DNA of 64,000 nt, taken from positions 265,250-329,249 of the forward strand of contig NMRA01000475.1 in the NCBI GenBank assembly GCA_002633005.1, in the 5' to 3' direction. This DNA comes from Phoronis australis. Its lineage: Eukaryota > Phoronida > Phoronidae. This document shows, one piece after another, positions 22,961-34,226 of this stretch. Numbering within the stretch: the first letter of the stretch is position 1; every line of letters begins with the position of its first letter. A program made the position numbers and the translations under genes. A model generated the notes under the pieces. That model had not been told where the DNA came from. It saw nothing but the letters and a program-made list of their open reading frames with translations, and made no database searches.

Positions 22961-25442
22961 TTAGTCATGTCTTAATACTAGAAATACAACTGATTTCTAT
23001 ACAATTCAAAACATCAAATAAAGCTTACATGGTCACACTTTTAATGTGTGAGTATAATACATCTGTATACAAAGCAAATCCGTTTTTGTATGTTGTCCGC
23101 CCCCCATCACCTTTGCCAGCAGGATTGTCTCTCATATCATCGTAATTGATTAGAGCGTGGACGTATTTAGCCGAACAAATACACTTGTTCTTTTTATAAT
23201 TGGTATTTGTTGTTTACATCTACTACCCGTTTGTTTACATAGCAGAGCATTCCGGCAGGATATGTGTTAGATCAAACAGCTGCCTGCATGTTGTCCCTGA
23301 GAGCGCAAAATTATCAGTGAACAGCCTGGTCATAAAATACAGAACACGACACGAAAAACCACTCTATGAATGTATGTTCTGACCAAAGTCTCTCGAGATT
23401 TCATTGTATAGCGTTGAATCAGGGCAGCATATTAACAATACACTAGCCTTTCACTGATCGCTTGATTTTGCGTGAGCTTCTTTTCTCGCAATACTCTTGC
23501 GGCTACGGAACGCAGTCTACTTTAGGGCGTGGAATGTAATGTCGGTTATCGAAACTTGATTCGAAAATTGTCAGATTTCGAGTAAACTTACTAATTTGTA
23601 TTCCATTTACGTGGGGCCTTGGTTAAATTTGGTCTGGGTTTGTGTCTAGGTTTTGAAGTCAAAACTGCGGCCAGTTACGTTTTATTCATCCGCATACGTG
23701 GATGTATACTGCTGTACTTGTGCGCCTTTGGCCGCTAGCATGATTGAAATTTGGTTTCTCACAGTGTTCCTATGAACATGACGACGATTTTCGGATCAAA
23801 TCGCCCTTCTGCTGTGGCACCTAGTAACACTTATATTTTAGCAAGTCTCCCGACGGATTTTTACGAGACTTGGCATATTGGTATCAAGAATGTAACAGCC
23901 CCATGCCACCGTCATCTTGTACGCTCCTCTTGGGCATTTCAGTGTTTCATTGTCCAATTTACTCGTTTTTTAACGTTAAAACGATAATTAAGTGGCGGCC
24001 GCCAGATAATAAAATGTTTTTCTTTACTTCAAAATGGCAATATTGCCGGGCTTTGTCGAACCCAACCCAGATAAAATAAACAAAGTTGTTAGCGATCGAA
24101 TTGCAAGTTGTTAGTGTATTAACTTGTCGCTCCAAAACATAAATCGATGCATGTGCAGTTGGATCGAAATGAATGTGTCAATTTCGTAATGTTTAAGTTC
24201 GAGACGGAATGAAACAAACACTTCTTGTAATAATTCACAGTAAGAATTAAGACTATGTAATGTCTTTAATATCCTAATTAGGGCTGAAGAACTGCCTTTG
24301 AATTCGATACTTTACACGATGCGCTGTCAAACTGGTCTCATTTAATACCAGAGGACCCTTTGCCAATTGGCTGAAACTGATGATCTCAAGACAAGGATGA
24401 GTTAATTCGAACTAAAGATATTTTATTGCAGAATTTCTAATGTATGATGCCAGCTTTGCTTTACCTACGATTCTTTACTATCACTTGCTAGAGGAAAGTC
24501 GTTACGACTGATACGACTTGCTGTTTAGTTCACGATCAGTCAATCGGTGGAAAACAAAGCCTACACTGTACAGCATGACTCCTTCAACGTAGAAGATAGT
24601 TGCCCGATAGATTCAGTAAAAAAGAAGGATTGAATTTAATCTATATTCATTTTCACTCTGTAGTGGACAATGCTGTCAATTAATAGTAATGGCAATCGGG
24701 TGGACGGAAACGATTCCAATTCCCCGCCTTCAGATTTCAGCCTTGATCCCATAAAACACGAATCCGGATCGCGGTACACATTCCATACCCGTCTGAACTT
24801 GACACATGCAGTGAAAATACCACACGCCTCAATGGCGTCCAAACTCCCTGCTGTGGTCCGTGATTGGTCGGCCAGGAGTAAGAAATATTTTCAGCGCGCG
24901 TTTGGAGTTTAGGGGCCCGAATTTGTAATTAGTACTGCGGGTTTGGTGTTTGATGATCTGGGATTCGGAGGTTTAGAGGGCGTCAGCATAAAGGCGCGTC
25001 TATGGAACCGTTTCTACCCCTTATTTGGCCTAATGGTTAAATAGCAGTATCAGTAATACTATAGTAAGAATAAGAGAGAAATAACAACAGTAATAGTAAC
25101 AATCGACTGTGATGCTTCCACAGGCTGGTTGGAAGAGCTCGTCACTGTGTTTGGTATAGTTTCGAAATCAAATTGTGTATGTGCTACACAGCCGGTAAGT
25201 TTACAGTAAAAAATAAACAAACGCATTGCCACAACTAACATTCTGAAATCAGGCGCCATCTAATGTATAGCATTTTGCTCATCTTATAATCCCTCCTGAG
25301 GCCTAGCCGAACGTATATGGTTCAACATCGCCTTCCCCCTGGTTGCAATTATTGGCATTTTAGGTCTGTACAATATCTGGATAATAGAGAACGTAGCTAC
25401 ATATGATCATAGAATATGCTTAAAAGTTTATGTTAGTTCTGC
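22961..25442. other. intergenic, nothing recognised
   Basis: About 2.5 kb. Short frames at 23751-24079 and 24636-24912 overlap on both strands without motif or splice support. The unrecognised minus-strand gene may extend into this stretch beyond 25874, but I could not place further exons. Confidence 0.3.
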
Positions 25443-25665
25443 CTACACTGGAAAAGTCAACCAAACTTGAAATTTCCTGTTATTTTGGTAAGTTTTAAAA
25501 CCAGTTTTCGTTGGCAAAATTCAAACCAAAGGTTTTGTTTTGCCAGTGCAGACGTTAAAACGCCAAACACGTTAGACTGGTTGTCCAAACTCATCAAAAT
25601 ATCAGCAAACACCGAGTTTGGCCGTGTTTGCAAACGGAGGTTTTGTTGAGTTTGCTAGAGTGTAG
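25443..25665 (+). mobile_element. 223-bp inverted-repeat MITE (CTACACT ends)
   Basis: The left end is CTACACTGGAAAAGTCAACC; the right end, inverted, is CTACACTCTAGCAAACTCAA. Both continue with CAAAC or AAAACC, giving about 30 bp of imperfect terminal repeat. The interior has several internal echoes (GTTTTGCCAGTG, GTTTGGCCGTG). It lies only a few bases from the next MITE, so one probably inserted beside the other. Confidence 0.5.
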
Positions 25666-25668
25666 ATC

Positions 25669-25821
25669 AGGCGTGCGTTCAGTAACGCTAGGACTTACGC
25701 TAGGACCTAGCTAAAATCTAGCCAAAATCACGTGCTCTCATTTGAAATACACGGCAATTTCTCGCGTAATCTTACGAAGTCTTGCTTTTTAGCGAGGTCC
25801 TAGCCTTACTGAACGGGAGGC
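25669..25821 (+). mobile_element. MITE, GTTCAG family, copy 3
   Basis: The left end GGCGTGCGTTCAGTAACGCT and the inverted right end GCCTCCCGTTCAGTAAGGCT form the terminal repeats. The interior matches the copy at 5162-5315 closely, including GCTAGGACCTAGCTAAAA. It ends about 50 bp downstream of exon h of the unrecognised minus-strand gene. Confidence 0.8.
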
Positions 25822-25873
25822 AGGTTTGCTTATTTATGTGTCTTAGCTTGACCCGTATGAGCCGGATGATTAC

Positions 25874-25966
25874 CGAAATCCGGCGCCAGAACCTTGATAA
25901 TGTTGTCGAGTTTGCAGTGAGCATCTTCGTAGAAAGTACTGCGTTTCGACAATTGCTTCTTGTAAG
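25874..25966 (-). CDS. unrecognised split gene, exon h
   Basis: After the strong acceptor TTTGTTTCTTACAG the exon enters in phase 1. With the T supplied by exon g it reads S-YKKQLSKRSTFYEDAHCKLD and then NIIKVLAPDF. It ends either at donor TTCG|GTAATC (25874, phase 1) or, if unspliced, runs on to TAA at 25830, giving a C-terminus ending GQAKTHK. The charged, helix-favouring composition agrees with the neighbouring exons. I recognise no domain. The long plus-strand frame over it is a shadow. Confidence 0.55.
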
Positions 25967-26539
25967 CTGTAAGAAACAAAAAAATAATTATTGGTGAAAA
26001 GATTCAAATTACCACTTTTTAAATTTTCAGGGACAAGAAAACGTTTCTTAATTAAAGACTCATGTAAAAAACGAAATTCATACTAATACTCTAGAAATCG
26101 CCCACTGCTTTGGAAAGTGAGCTGGTGCGCTTTCGTAGTCGCATCACACGCGAGAAGAAAACACGCAGGTCTCTTGTAATGCAAGGAAATATCTCCTGAA
26201 GATTCGCGTGATTTTCCGTTTTTGAAACCCCTTTGCCACCGCTGTCTGGGTGCAACAGTTTGAAAATCTTATTCAAATTTTCTATATTTAATGCTGTAGT
26301 TGGACAAAATTTCTTGAACTAGCATTTGATGCCATGTCTTTGTCCATTTTGGTCAGTCGCAGAAACATATGCCCGTATATTCGGTTTGAGAGTAGAAATA
26401 ATCATCGCTTTTATAGTGATATTGAAAGATTCGAGGTAAATTTTGAGTAACCTTGCTTATAAGTTACGTTTTACTGAGGCAGTGAATTGGAAAGAAGTCC
26501 TCCCTTAACGCAATTTCCTAAATGAAGTCAGAGTTTCTA

Positions 26540-26763
26540 AGATTTATGGTGTAGTGCTCATTGGCGCGAGCTCCGGATTTCCGTTTGATAATACCCGGGT
26601 TCAAATCCTCGCTTTATAAGCAGGCAATCCAGCACTGCACAAAAGTGTCTCATCCCACTTCCCTGAGATTGGGTTTCCTAGTGAATGTATTCAAGGAAAT
26701 GAAAGAAAACCTGGATATAATGTGAAAGTGATTTCTGGGGGTGCTCTAATACTCAAAAAAAAA
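26540..26763 (+). mobile_element. tRNA-derived SINE
   Basis: About 220 bp. An A-box-like TGGTGTAGTGCTCATTGG starts at 26547. A B-box GGTTCAAATCC lies at 26598-26608, the spacing of an internal RNA polymerase III promoter. The element ends in an A-run at 26755-26763. A ~150-bp body follows the tRNA-like head. It lies antisense in the intron between exons g and h of the minus-strand gene. A decayed tRNA gene is less likely because the head does not fold into an intact cloverleaf and a body and A-tail follow. Confidence 0.6.
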
Positions 26764-26881
26764 CTTTTCACAGAATTCAAAGCGCCTCGCAGCCCTATTT
26801 AGTTTCTCAGGCCGCAGTATTGCATTATATTCAATTTTAACGTTTCAGTTACCCAGTGTATGGATTAGTTAACATGCTTAC

Positions 26882-26948
26882 ATTTTATGACTGCTTTCAC
26901 CACAGGTACAACAGCTTGGTACACGGCAAGTCGTATTGTTTCGGGAAT
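26882..26948 (-). CDS. unrecognised split gene, exon g
   Basis: Acceptor CTTTGTTTATCAG and donor AAAAT|GTAAGC bound 67 bases, phase 0 in and phase 1 out, reading IPETIRLAVYQAVVPVVKAV and then IK. It joins upstream to exon f (phase 0 out) and downstream to exon h (phase 1 in) without a frame break. An alanine/valine-rich amphipathic helix is likely. No family is recognised. Confidence 0.55.
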
Positions 26949-27249
26949 CTGATAAACAAAGAATGTGTTTTGCTCAAAGCGAGATCATGGATATAAATTA
27001 TCACTCATTGATGAATCCATTCAAACTGAGCGTAATCATACAAAAATTCGAGTTCCCCTTATGAGGAAAAACATTGCATGATGCATAACTTATTTTTCCC
27101 TTTTCAAAAAAAGGAATATTATTAAATCCACCAAAATATTTTCTGTATTGAACCTCAACAGGTTTTTTTGCTATAGAGAACTTCCAAGGTGAACCAGTGG
27201 TCAATAAAGCCTATTCAAGTCAACAGAAAGTTGGTCAAATTCGCCGTAC

Positions 27250-27303
27250 CTCTTCTTGATGTTCTGCTAAATTTTCTTCTAGCAGCTGTCGATGTCTTTC
27301 ATC
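27250..27303 (-). CDS. unrecognised split gene, exon f
   Basis: Eighteen codons, DERHRQLLEENLAEHQEE, between acceptor ACGTGATTTAG and donor GAG|GTACGG, phase 0 at both ends. The sequence is strongly helical and charged, typical of a coiled coil. It is compatible with exon e upstream and exon g downstream. On length alone it would be unsafe; the phase agreement with both neighbours supports it. Confidence 0.55.
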
Positions 27304-29002
27304 CTAAATCACGTAATAACAACAGCAGCTTAATTACTTTACCAGTACATTGAGTTGAACTCTTATACCATACCGTGACATTTCGCTAAAATGAATACAT
27401 CCTCAGTGTAAGTTTCGAGTTTTAATGCATATGTACTGAAGTATAAGTGACGTCACCGGACATGGGGCAAAATCAGTGAGCGTGGTCAGTATCGAGTGTT
27501 GTGAATTGAGTATTTGATAGTTATTTTTTCTCGGTGCCCCAAACTATAAAAAGTCCGGGAGTTCTTGACAATTTTCGAACTGTCTCGCACCCACACCCTC
27601 CTTGCCACAATTTTCGTGGGACTTAGTTGAAACAAGGGTCTAAAACCAAGAGTCTTACAACTGTTCTAATTACGTTAGAGGTCAACCACAGTTAAAGTAA
27701 TTTATTTTTTGAAAAGCTTTTAGATTGTCAACTCAAAAAGACTTTAAAGGTACATGCACTGAATCACAAGTGTTCAGCTCCTTTCACATCGCAGTAAGTC
27801 CCGATCATCTGGTTTGGCGCCCGTTGGAACGTATTCAAGATCACCTTATAACCGTCCGTAGCGTACAAATCATCATCTTTTCCACATGACCGGACTAATT
27901 AAGATTCCACTGCTTCACCGTTTTCAATAAGCTGCATCGACAACTCGCTGCAATTACTTCAATCTAGACTAATCAGAGTAAGGGGTCAGACATAGTGGTC
28001 TTGATATAGAAAGAACTAAGTAATCACTGAATAACATGCCCGTTATTTAATTAGTGGAGTAGCCTAATCTGGTTCAGTAAATCACGGACCACTGTATTCT
28101 ACCAGGAACCTTACCAGAATCTCAGCTCGGTAACATAACCAGTTATAGTGCCATTTCTATAGTTTCTTGTTAGTTTTGCTTTGAGAAATATTTAAAGTTG
28201 GACAATTGAGAATACAATGAGCAACAACGTGAAGAGTGCGCGAAATGGCGGGAAATACTGCGTAATTACGTGAACTTTAGTCCGCTCACTAGTTCAGTCT
28301 TTTCGAACGTACTAACTCAATGTACCGTCCTAAATTTAGACTGGTCCAGATCACCGTTTACATTTTCTCTAAAATTATTTGTGGTCGAGAAAGAATGTTA
28401 GTCCACCGTTCTAAACGTGTAATGCGAAAGGTCCTTTAGCCTACGATCTTTCTCATTTTTTAGCCATTTGTCAAAGTGGTCGTCGCACCTGCCCGGGTCT
28501 TTTGTCGTGAGAAAATCGACCCACAGATAGTACAATCAAAAAGTTTTAGGTACTTAAATCCATAAAATTATTGTGAAATATGTCTTAAGCTTGCACTAGC
28601 AGCATCAAATCAACGCATGAGTACTTTTCTGTGTTCGTAGCGCAATTCACCGTGACTCATGAGACTATTAAACTGGTTTTATGTGGTACAAAAGAACACT
28701 CGGCGAAACACCAAGATTTTTCAAATGTCTTCATATTATTGCGTAGTTTCCGTGCTATTAAAGCAGCTCCTTATCTGCCAATGAACACATTATGCGAACA
28801 CAGGGGCCTTGACAGGGGATCGAATCCTTGGAAAAACAAATCCAGCGGTTGTTAAATGAATTCCTGTTGGAATCAACAAACGTATGTTTTCTCTTAGTAA
28901 CATTTAACGATAGACAATAAACATGATCAAGGTAGTAGCATTATACAAGACACCGAACACAGCTTGATAGGGCAGCGCAGATAAATATCACAGCAGAGAT
29001 AA
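27304..29002. other. intron of the minus-strand gene, nothing firm
   Basis: A good minus-strand donor (CTG|GTAAGG) near 28107 has only a weak acceptor upstream, so a further small exon about 28108-28160 is possible but not called. No repeat was identified. Confidence 0.3.
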
Positions 29003-29240
29003 CAGTGGCAGATCTACGATTTCAGTAAGGGGGGGGTTTAGGATTCGAGAGAATCCGAGGTGCGTAGCGCCGAGGAGAAGGAAGGTCGCGAGAGGGTTTC
29101 CCCTCCTCCCGTGTAAGATTTTTTGGGATTTTTGGTAGCTAATTTCGTTTTTCTGGCGATTTTTTTTCCAGTTTTTATTTTTGATCCTGTCCCGAGGGGG
29201 TGTTTAAACCCCCTGAACCCCCCCTGTAGATCCGCCTCTG
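29003..29240 (+). mobile_element. 238-bp MITE with CAGNGGCNGATCTA ends
   Basis: The left end is CAGTGGCAGATCTA; the inverted right end is CAGAGGCGGATCTA followed by CAGGGGGGGTTC. A short direct repeat GATAA flanks both sides (28998-29002, 29241-29245), a possible target-site duplication. The G-rich and C-rich interior is characteristic. Fragments of the same type appear near 21700 and 31945. No coding capacity. Confidence 0.65.
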
Positions 29241-29469
29241 GATAATACATCTTTACATGTATAAAACCGATTGTCGACCGTGTTAGTATTGACATAGGCA
29301 TACATTGCCTCAATCATATCTTAGACGATCACAATTCGTTTACGCTGACACCTATTGGTTAACTGTTTGAACAATTTAGAAAAGTGTACTTGCCAAAACA
29401 AATCAGGCTGTTTCCATTTTTATTGACGGAAATGCAGTATTATTATAATTCTTTTTGCCTAAACCTTAC

Positions 29470-29595
29470 CTTGGCAAATTTACTGATATGTTCTTCCAAT
29501 GTACTTGTCACTTTGGACAAAGTGATATGCTTTCGTTCTTCGTGAATACTGGAATCACTCCCTAAAGTATTGACATAATAGCGTTGGACTATGTG
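29470..29595 (-). CDS. unrecognised split gene, exon e
   Basis: A donor GCCAAG|GTAAGG ends a frame reading ...RYYVNTLGSDSSIHEERK, then HITLSKVTSTLEEHISKFAK. The 3' end, phase 0, is firm and joins exon f in frame. The 5' boundary is less sure: the best acceptor is CTCAAAATGAAAAG after a pyrimidine-rich run, giving 42 codons in phase 0, with alternatives a few codons downstream. The heptad-like pattern suggests a coiled coil that continues into exons f and g. Confidence 0.5.
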
Positions 29596-29994
29596 CTTTT
29601 CATTTTGAGCAGCGACAAAGGGTGAAACACGGAAAATAACAAGAGCAATGTGTAGCTTAATCAATCAAAAGAGTAAATTGAGTTGGATAATAACGCATTG
29701 TCGACTAATGTAAATAGGCTCAATACGTTATCAAACTGTCAAAAATAATTAAGACACAATATTAAAGTTTATGTTTTGTAATAGATGAAGTAGCATACAC
29801 TTGTGTTTTATAATATCAACACGAATCAGCATCCCTTTATTTTTGATAAATAATAAGCTTTGAATTGTTGTCCCTTGGGAAAAAGTGTCGACCAAAATTT
29901 ACTCTTGTTTACTACAGTCGTAAATCCTGGTTGGCCCGTGGGAAGACAGTAAGTCACAGGCGACACTTTCCTCCCATTGTCCATACATAGTTAA

Positions 29995-31639
29995 AGGAGC
30001 ATGCCACCCAAAAAACAACCTAATTTGTATCAATTTAGATCGAGTAGTTCTACTCCATAAGGGCACGTACGGTTGCGTTACCCAACACCTGACGGCAGAC
30101 GAAGGTGTTGAAATTATCCAGTGACGTAATTGGTTTCACACGCAGTCTGTTCAGGAGTTCACAACACGGCCGGGTTACTGGTGTCAGCTTATTGCTTGAA
30201 TTCATCGTTTAACACCAATAAATCATCAAACGTCGATGTTAACCCTTAAAAGTACACCGAAATCTTATAAAAACGTGTTCTTTTATTTCGCTCTTACGGA
30301 TTTATTGGTGTTTACACACACTGAAGGTCTGTAGCACTCGAGGAGTTTGGGGTCTGTTCGGAGATAAATTCTGAATATTTTTCAGTGAGATACAGACAGG
30401 AAAACCTAAATCTGTGTTGTTTAAACTTGTTATTTTTTGAATTCTAAACACACAAAACGATTGTTATCCTGGCCAGTGGCTCGGAGCCCGATCAGGCCCG
30501 TCGCCGGCCGGGCGGGACCACTCCGGCTCGTTATCCCGGCCAGTGGCTCGGAAGCCGATCAGACATCACAAACATAAACCATCTAAAGTTGGAAACTAAT
30601 CTTCCAGTCAAGAAATACTAGTGAGCCAAAGAAGTAAAGTGCACGTGATTATTTTGGTGAATTAGCCACGAAACTGCAAATCAACTTACTCGTCCGACCG
30701 GGGGCCCGCGAACTCAGGTTCCGCTTTGGCCACAGAACCGTCACGGCAGAAGTTTTACATTGACAATCATAATTTGAATAATGTAAATGTAAATAAAGAT
30801 TCCCTAACACCTGGCCGTGGTATAGAAATCGAATTGTTTCACAACAGTTCTGTTAGCAAACACTGAATTAGCGTGAGCTCACACGGCCTCGGTGTCTCGT
30901 CAATTAGTTTTATTACAAATAAAGCCGTTAACGCATTGATTTATTCATTGCTGGCTTCTCACATCATTTCCACTCACGAACATTCCAAAGGCATTCCAAA
31001 TTGCATCTAATGAGACACACTTTGTTTCAGTTCTATATAAGTATTGGTAAAAGGATGAGAATAATTCATTTTGAAACAGAACGCTCAGTAATAAACGTCA
31101 ACACGACAACTCGCAATCCCGACTTAGACGAGAGCTCATTCCAACGAAGACTTCGCAGGTGGATCGTTAAGTTTCACAGGCTATCACTTCGAACAGGAGT
31201 ACAGTGATGAAGAAACACTACCAGAGAGGCGCATGGATAGTTATTTGAAGCCGGCATTCGTCAGGCACTGTTCCGCGGCTACTACAGGCCACAGACACGG
31301 AGATGTTTCACGGCCTCATACTTGCTATTTATAGCGTACTTTTAATTCTTCGCTACCACGAGCCCCTTCCTAAGCATTTCGGACTCTTAAGTAAGTCGAA
31401 AAAACGATATACCCGCTTTCCTCGCAGTTGCATCGTTCGGACAAGCGGGAACGATGCACCGCAACATAGCGGCATTAACTCTGCAAATGAACCACTGACG
31501 TCGCTGCGTCGTTTCTCACCTTCCTCACAGGTTAACGCGATACCTCTCGGCAAGGTAAGGTCGACCGCCTGCAAGGCGATGTGGATATAGACCGATTAAG
31601 ACGGCAAAAAAGACTAATTAAATCGGGTGGCATTCTCCT
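29995..31639 (-). mobile_element. TTAA-flanked THAP transposon, copy A (Kolobok-like)
   Basis: TTAA at 29991-29994 and 31640-31643 flanks a 1645-bp element with 15-bp ends: left AGGAGCATGCCACCC, inverted right AGGAGAATGCCACCC. Read on the minus strand it carries a decayed THAP-type zinc finger with CIVPACPN and SFFRL, then a stop and frameshifts. From family knowledge, TTAA duplication, AG-start termini and a THAP domain together fit the Kolobok superfamily. No intact transposase catalytic domain is seen, so it is an internally deleted copy. If exons d and e belong to one gene, it sits in an intron. Confidence 0.8.
31355..31480 (-). pseudogene. THAP zinc-finger relic in transposon copy A
   Basis: On the minus strand RCIVPACPNDATARKAG, then ISFFRL, matches the N-terminal half of a THAP domain (Cys-x4-Cys). 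A stop follows, and a CGRHF-equivalent is degenerate (VCGL). It aligns with the better preserved copy at 44985-45245. Non-functional as it stands. Confidence 0.6.
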
Positions 31640-32408
31640 TTAAGACACTTTTGCAGGAGCGTTAATTTACGACAGTACATAACGCCTGTAAAGTGAGCTC
31701 GTGAATTACGAGCGTACCTAAAATACTAGCCTGTAGCCGTAGAATCTGCTTACAGTTATCGATTACACGCTGAATCAATGTCCTCGTTTTACTCTCGTCG
31801 TTTTACAGTTGTAGTGTACGAGGGTAACAACGAACATGACATTACGAGCGTATAACTTTAAGAGCTCATTGATGTACAACCCGATCTCTCAGTGGATGAA
31901 CGATTAAGATGGTAAATACTGGCGCTAAAAGTGTCCTTACGCCTGTAGGGGCGGATCCAGGATTTTGAGTTAGGGGGAGGGGGGCAGGACAGAGTATTAG
32001 TCAGGATTTTGGCCATGAGATACTCGCACTCCCGAACTGCCAATTGAAATCTGGGAGAATTTTAGGGGGGGGGCATGGCCCCCTTGGCCCCCCTCAAAAT
32101 CGGCCAGATTTCGCTCCAGCGATCAACGATAGAAAACGGCAAGTTCACAACCATTCCCACTTTGGAAAATCCTTTTTGTGTAGGCCATGGTATTTTGAGA
32201 TTTCGAAACAGTTCGTTATTCGCTAGCTATCAAGCTACTTTGATTAAAAAGTTCAATTCGCGGCGCAAAACACTACATGAATTCAGGAACTAATACTTTG
32301 AGTTGTTGCGGGGCCGCCTGACTCCTACTGGGTTTGATGATTGCTGCGAAAATTTCGACGCCCTCTGCCGGTGCTGATAGACAACAACAGCAAGGTCTTG
32401 GATCAAGA
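31640..32408. repeat. intronic DNA with another GGCGGATC-type repeat
   Basis: At about 31945-32105, GGGGCGGATCCAGGATTTT is followed by G-rich runs and GGGGGGGGGGCATGGCCCCC, the same class of G-rich repeat as 29003-29240. The right end was not found. No exon is recognised in the rest. Confidence 0.4.
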
Positions 32409-32608
32409 GTCAGACAACTTATGTCTGACCCCTTCATCCAAAGAGGGATTCTTCACTGAAACCCAGATAGCCCCTCTGACAAGTCGTTCAAACCAAGGAC
32501 TCTCTCTGCCCAGTATACCCTCAGGTCCGGTGTCTCAAACAGGTGCCCCGTGCCACAAATCAAAAACTTCTCTTTTCACACACAGGGGTCAGAATTAATT
32601 TGTCTGAC
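32409..32608 (+). mobile_element. 200-bp inverted-repeat element (GTCAGACAA ends)
   Basis: The left end GTCAGACAACTTATGTCTGA and the inverted right end GTCAGACAAATTAATTCTGA both continue with CCCC, a 24-bp imperfect terminal inverted repeat. The left end is itself partly palindromic. The 86-codon plus-strand frame across it has no recognisable features. Superfamily unassigned. Confidence 0.5.
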
Positions 32609-32645
32609 ACATGTTCCAGGGCCATGCGGTTGATGTTTATACAGT

Positions 32646-33112
32646 AGCTAGCAGAAGCAGTAGCAGTAACATTAGCAGTAGGAGTAGCAATAGCAGCAGC
32701 AGAAGCAGTAGCAGCAGCAGCAGCAGCAGCAGTAGCAGTATCAGCAGTAGCAGCAGTAGCAGTATCAGCAGTAGCACCAGCAGCACTAGCAGAAGCAGTA
32801 GTAGTAGTATCAGTAGCAGTAGCAGTAGCATCAGCAGCAGCAGCAGTATCAGTAGCAGTAGCAGCAGCAGCAGCAGCAGCAGTANGCAGCAGCAGCAGCA
32901 TCAGTAGCAGCAGCAGCAGCAGCAGTAGAAGTAGCAGCAGCAGTGTCAGTAGCAGTATCAGTAGCAGTATCAGTAGCAGTATCAGTTGCAGTAGCAGTAT
33001 CAGTAGCAGTATCAGTATCAGTTGCAGTAGCAGTAGCAGTATCAGTAGCAGTATCAGTAGCAGTATCAGTTGCAGTAGCAGTAGCAGTAGCAGTAGCAGA
33101 ATCAGTAGCAGT

Positions 33113-33153
<41 letters not shown>

Positions 33154-33170
33154 CAGTAGTACCACTGACA
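32646..33170 (+). repeat. (AGC/AGT)n trinucleotide-hexanucleotide array with an N gap
   Basis: About 525 bp of CAG and AGT/ATC triplets, passing from mixed AGCAGT units into pure CAG stretches, then GTATCAGTAGCA units, then CAG again. One N at 32885 marks an unresolved point, so true length and phase are unknown. It gives poly-Ser, poly-Val/Ala and poly-Leu frames on both strands that are not genes. It lies in the presumed intron between exons d and e of the minus-strand gene. Confidence 0.95.
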
Positions 33171-33371
33171 CTACTATTTCTACGGCTACTACTAATAGTT
33201 AAATCGTTGTGGCTCAGGTTAATTAGTCATCTTATTTTTATTTTCATTATTGCGCTTAAACGTAGTATTTTCTGCCAATCAGCAGTGAAATTGTTTAAAG
33301 ACTGATTAGATTTCGATTACGGATTAATTGGTTTTGCCTAGAAGAGTCACCGGACCCCATTGTAAGCTAAC

Positions 33372-33411
33372 CTGTCAGAAGTCCTTGACTCACGCTTGCG
33401 GGGCGACGTGT
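33372..33411 (-). CDS. unrecognised split gene, exon d
   Basis: A very good acceptor (TTTTCTTTATTTTCAG) and donor GACAG|GTTAGC bound 40 bases, phase 1 in and phase 2 out. With the G from exon c it reads D-TSPRKRESRTSD, a basic, serine-rich, probably disordered stretch. The next exon, phase 2 in, was not found. Exon e cannot follow directly if its acceptor is as placed, so at least one exon is missing. Confidence 0.5.
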
Positions 33412-34143
33412 CTGAAAATAAAGAAAACCAAGGAAGCTCGTGTTGGTCGATACCTACATCATGTTTATAAATCATATAACGCCAATTTAAAAATTCGAAA
33501 AGGACACTTGCTGTTTCGGTTGGAACCTAATGAAGATTTCAAAAACAAAAGTAAAATAACATTTCGTAAGTTGTCTGTTGGTCATTAAAAATGCCAAATA
33601 CAGTGGAAATGTTTTCGTTGTACTAGATATAAGAAAGTGTTGTCCGTCAGTTCTGTCAGAGACCGATCACTGAGAAGGCCACATAAAAGGCCAGTTCTAT
33701 TCTGGTATAGTAGCAATACTAAGTCAAAGTTGGAAGCAAATTTAAATAAAGCTGTGATAAACTGGGTTCTTACCTGTTTTGATAAATCAAGACTTGCAAC
33801 TGAAAATATAAAATGCCTTTATTTAAGGGTTTCCCTGTTTTTTGTTAAGTGCATGAGCAGAAAGTGACAATTTCTCTTAAATGGACATTTCATTTTATTC
33901 TCGATACAAAGTGAGAAATAAACCAAGTCACTGAACCACTCAAAATTTGTGTTACCATACCAAGAAACAAACATGTGATGGTAGAAGGTAATTCAGTGAG
34001 CCCCATCAATGTTGTAGTTGGTGGGAGTAAGAGACAGTGTAGTTCATTATTATATGAGACCATGCTGAAGAAATCTGATGTCACCACGGTTGTTCGCGTC
34101 GATCGATCATAGTCTCATGCAAAAAATTAGTTGCATAACATAC
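33412..34143. other. intron of the minus-strand gene
   Basis: Intron between exons c and d. Plus-strand frames here (33328-33867) overlap it or are antisense to exon d and show no domain. Confidence 0.45.
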
Positions 34144-34226
34144 CCGGATGAAGGCGTGCTGGTTTAGACTTAGAAACAGTTAGATTTGACTCCGCCTGAG
34201 GTTCGAAAGATGACGCTGGAATTTCA
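34144..34226 (-). CDS. unrecognised split gene, exon c
   Basis: Acceptor TTCATTGTTTCAG and donor CCGG|GTATGT bound 83 bases, phase 2 in and phase 1 out, reading EIPASSFEPQAESNLTVSKS and then KPARLHP. Of the three entry phases only phase 2 is open, and that is exactly the phase left by exon b. Low-complexity hydrophilic sequence, probably disordered. Confidence 0.58.

Noticed and set aside
26091-26276. Possible DnaJ-like exon (FKLLHPDSGGKG motif, minus strand)
   Set aside because: The HPD triplet is suggestive, but the flanking helices of a J-domain are not recognisable and no good donor fits the phase. Exon g to exon h already joins cleanly around it.
28790-28830. tRNA B-box-like GGATCGAATCC
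   Set aside because: No A box at the right distance and no cloverleaf can be drawn around it.
32560-33305. Poly-leucine, poly-serine and poly-valine/alanine proteins on both strands
   Set aside because: All are translations of the AGC/AGT array, with an N inside, no start context and no flanking domain.
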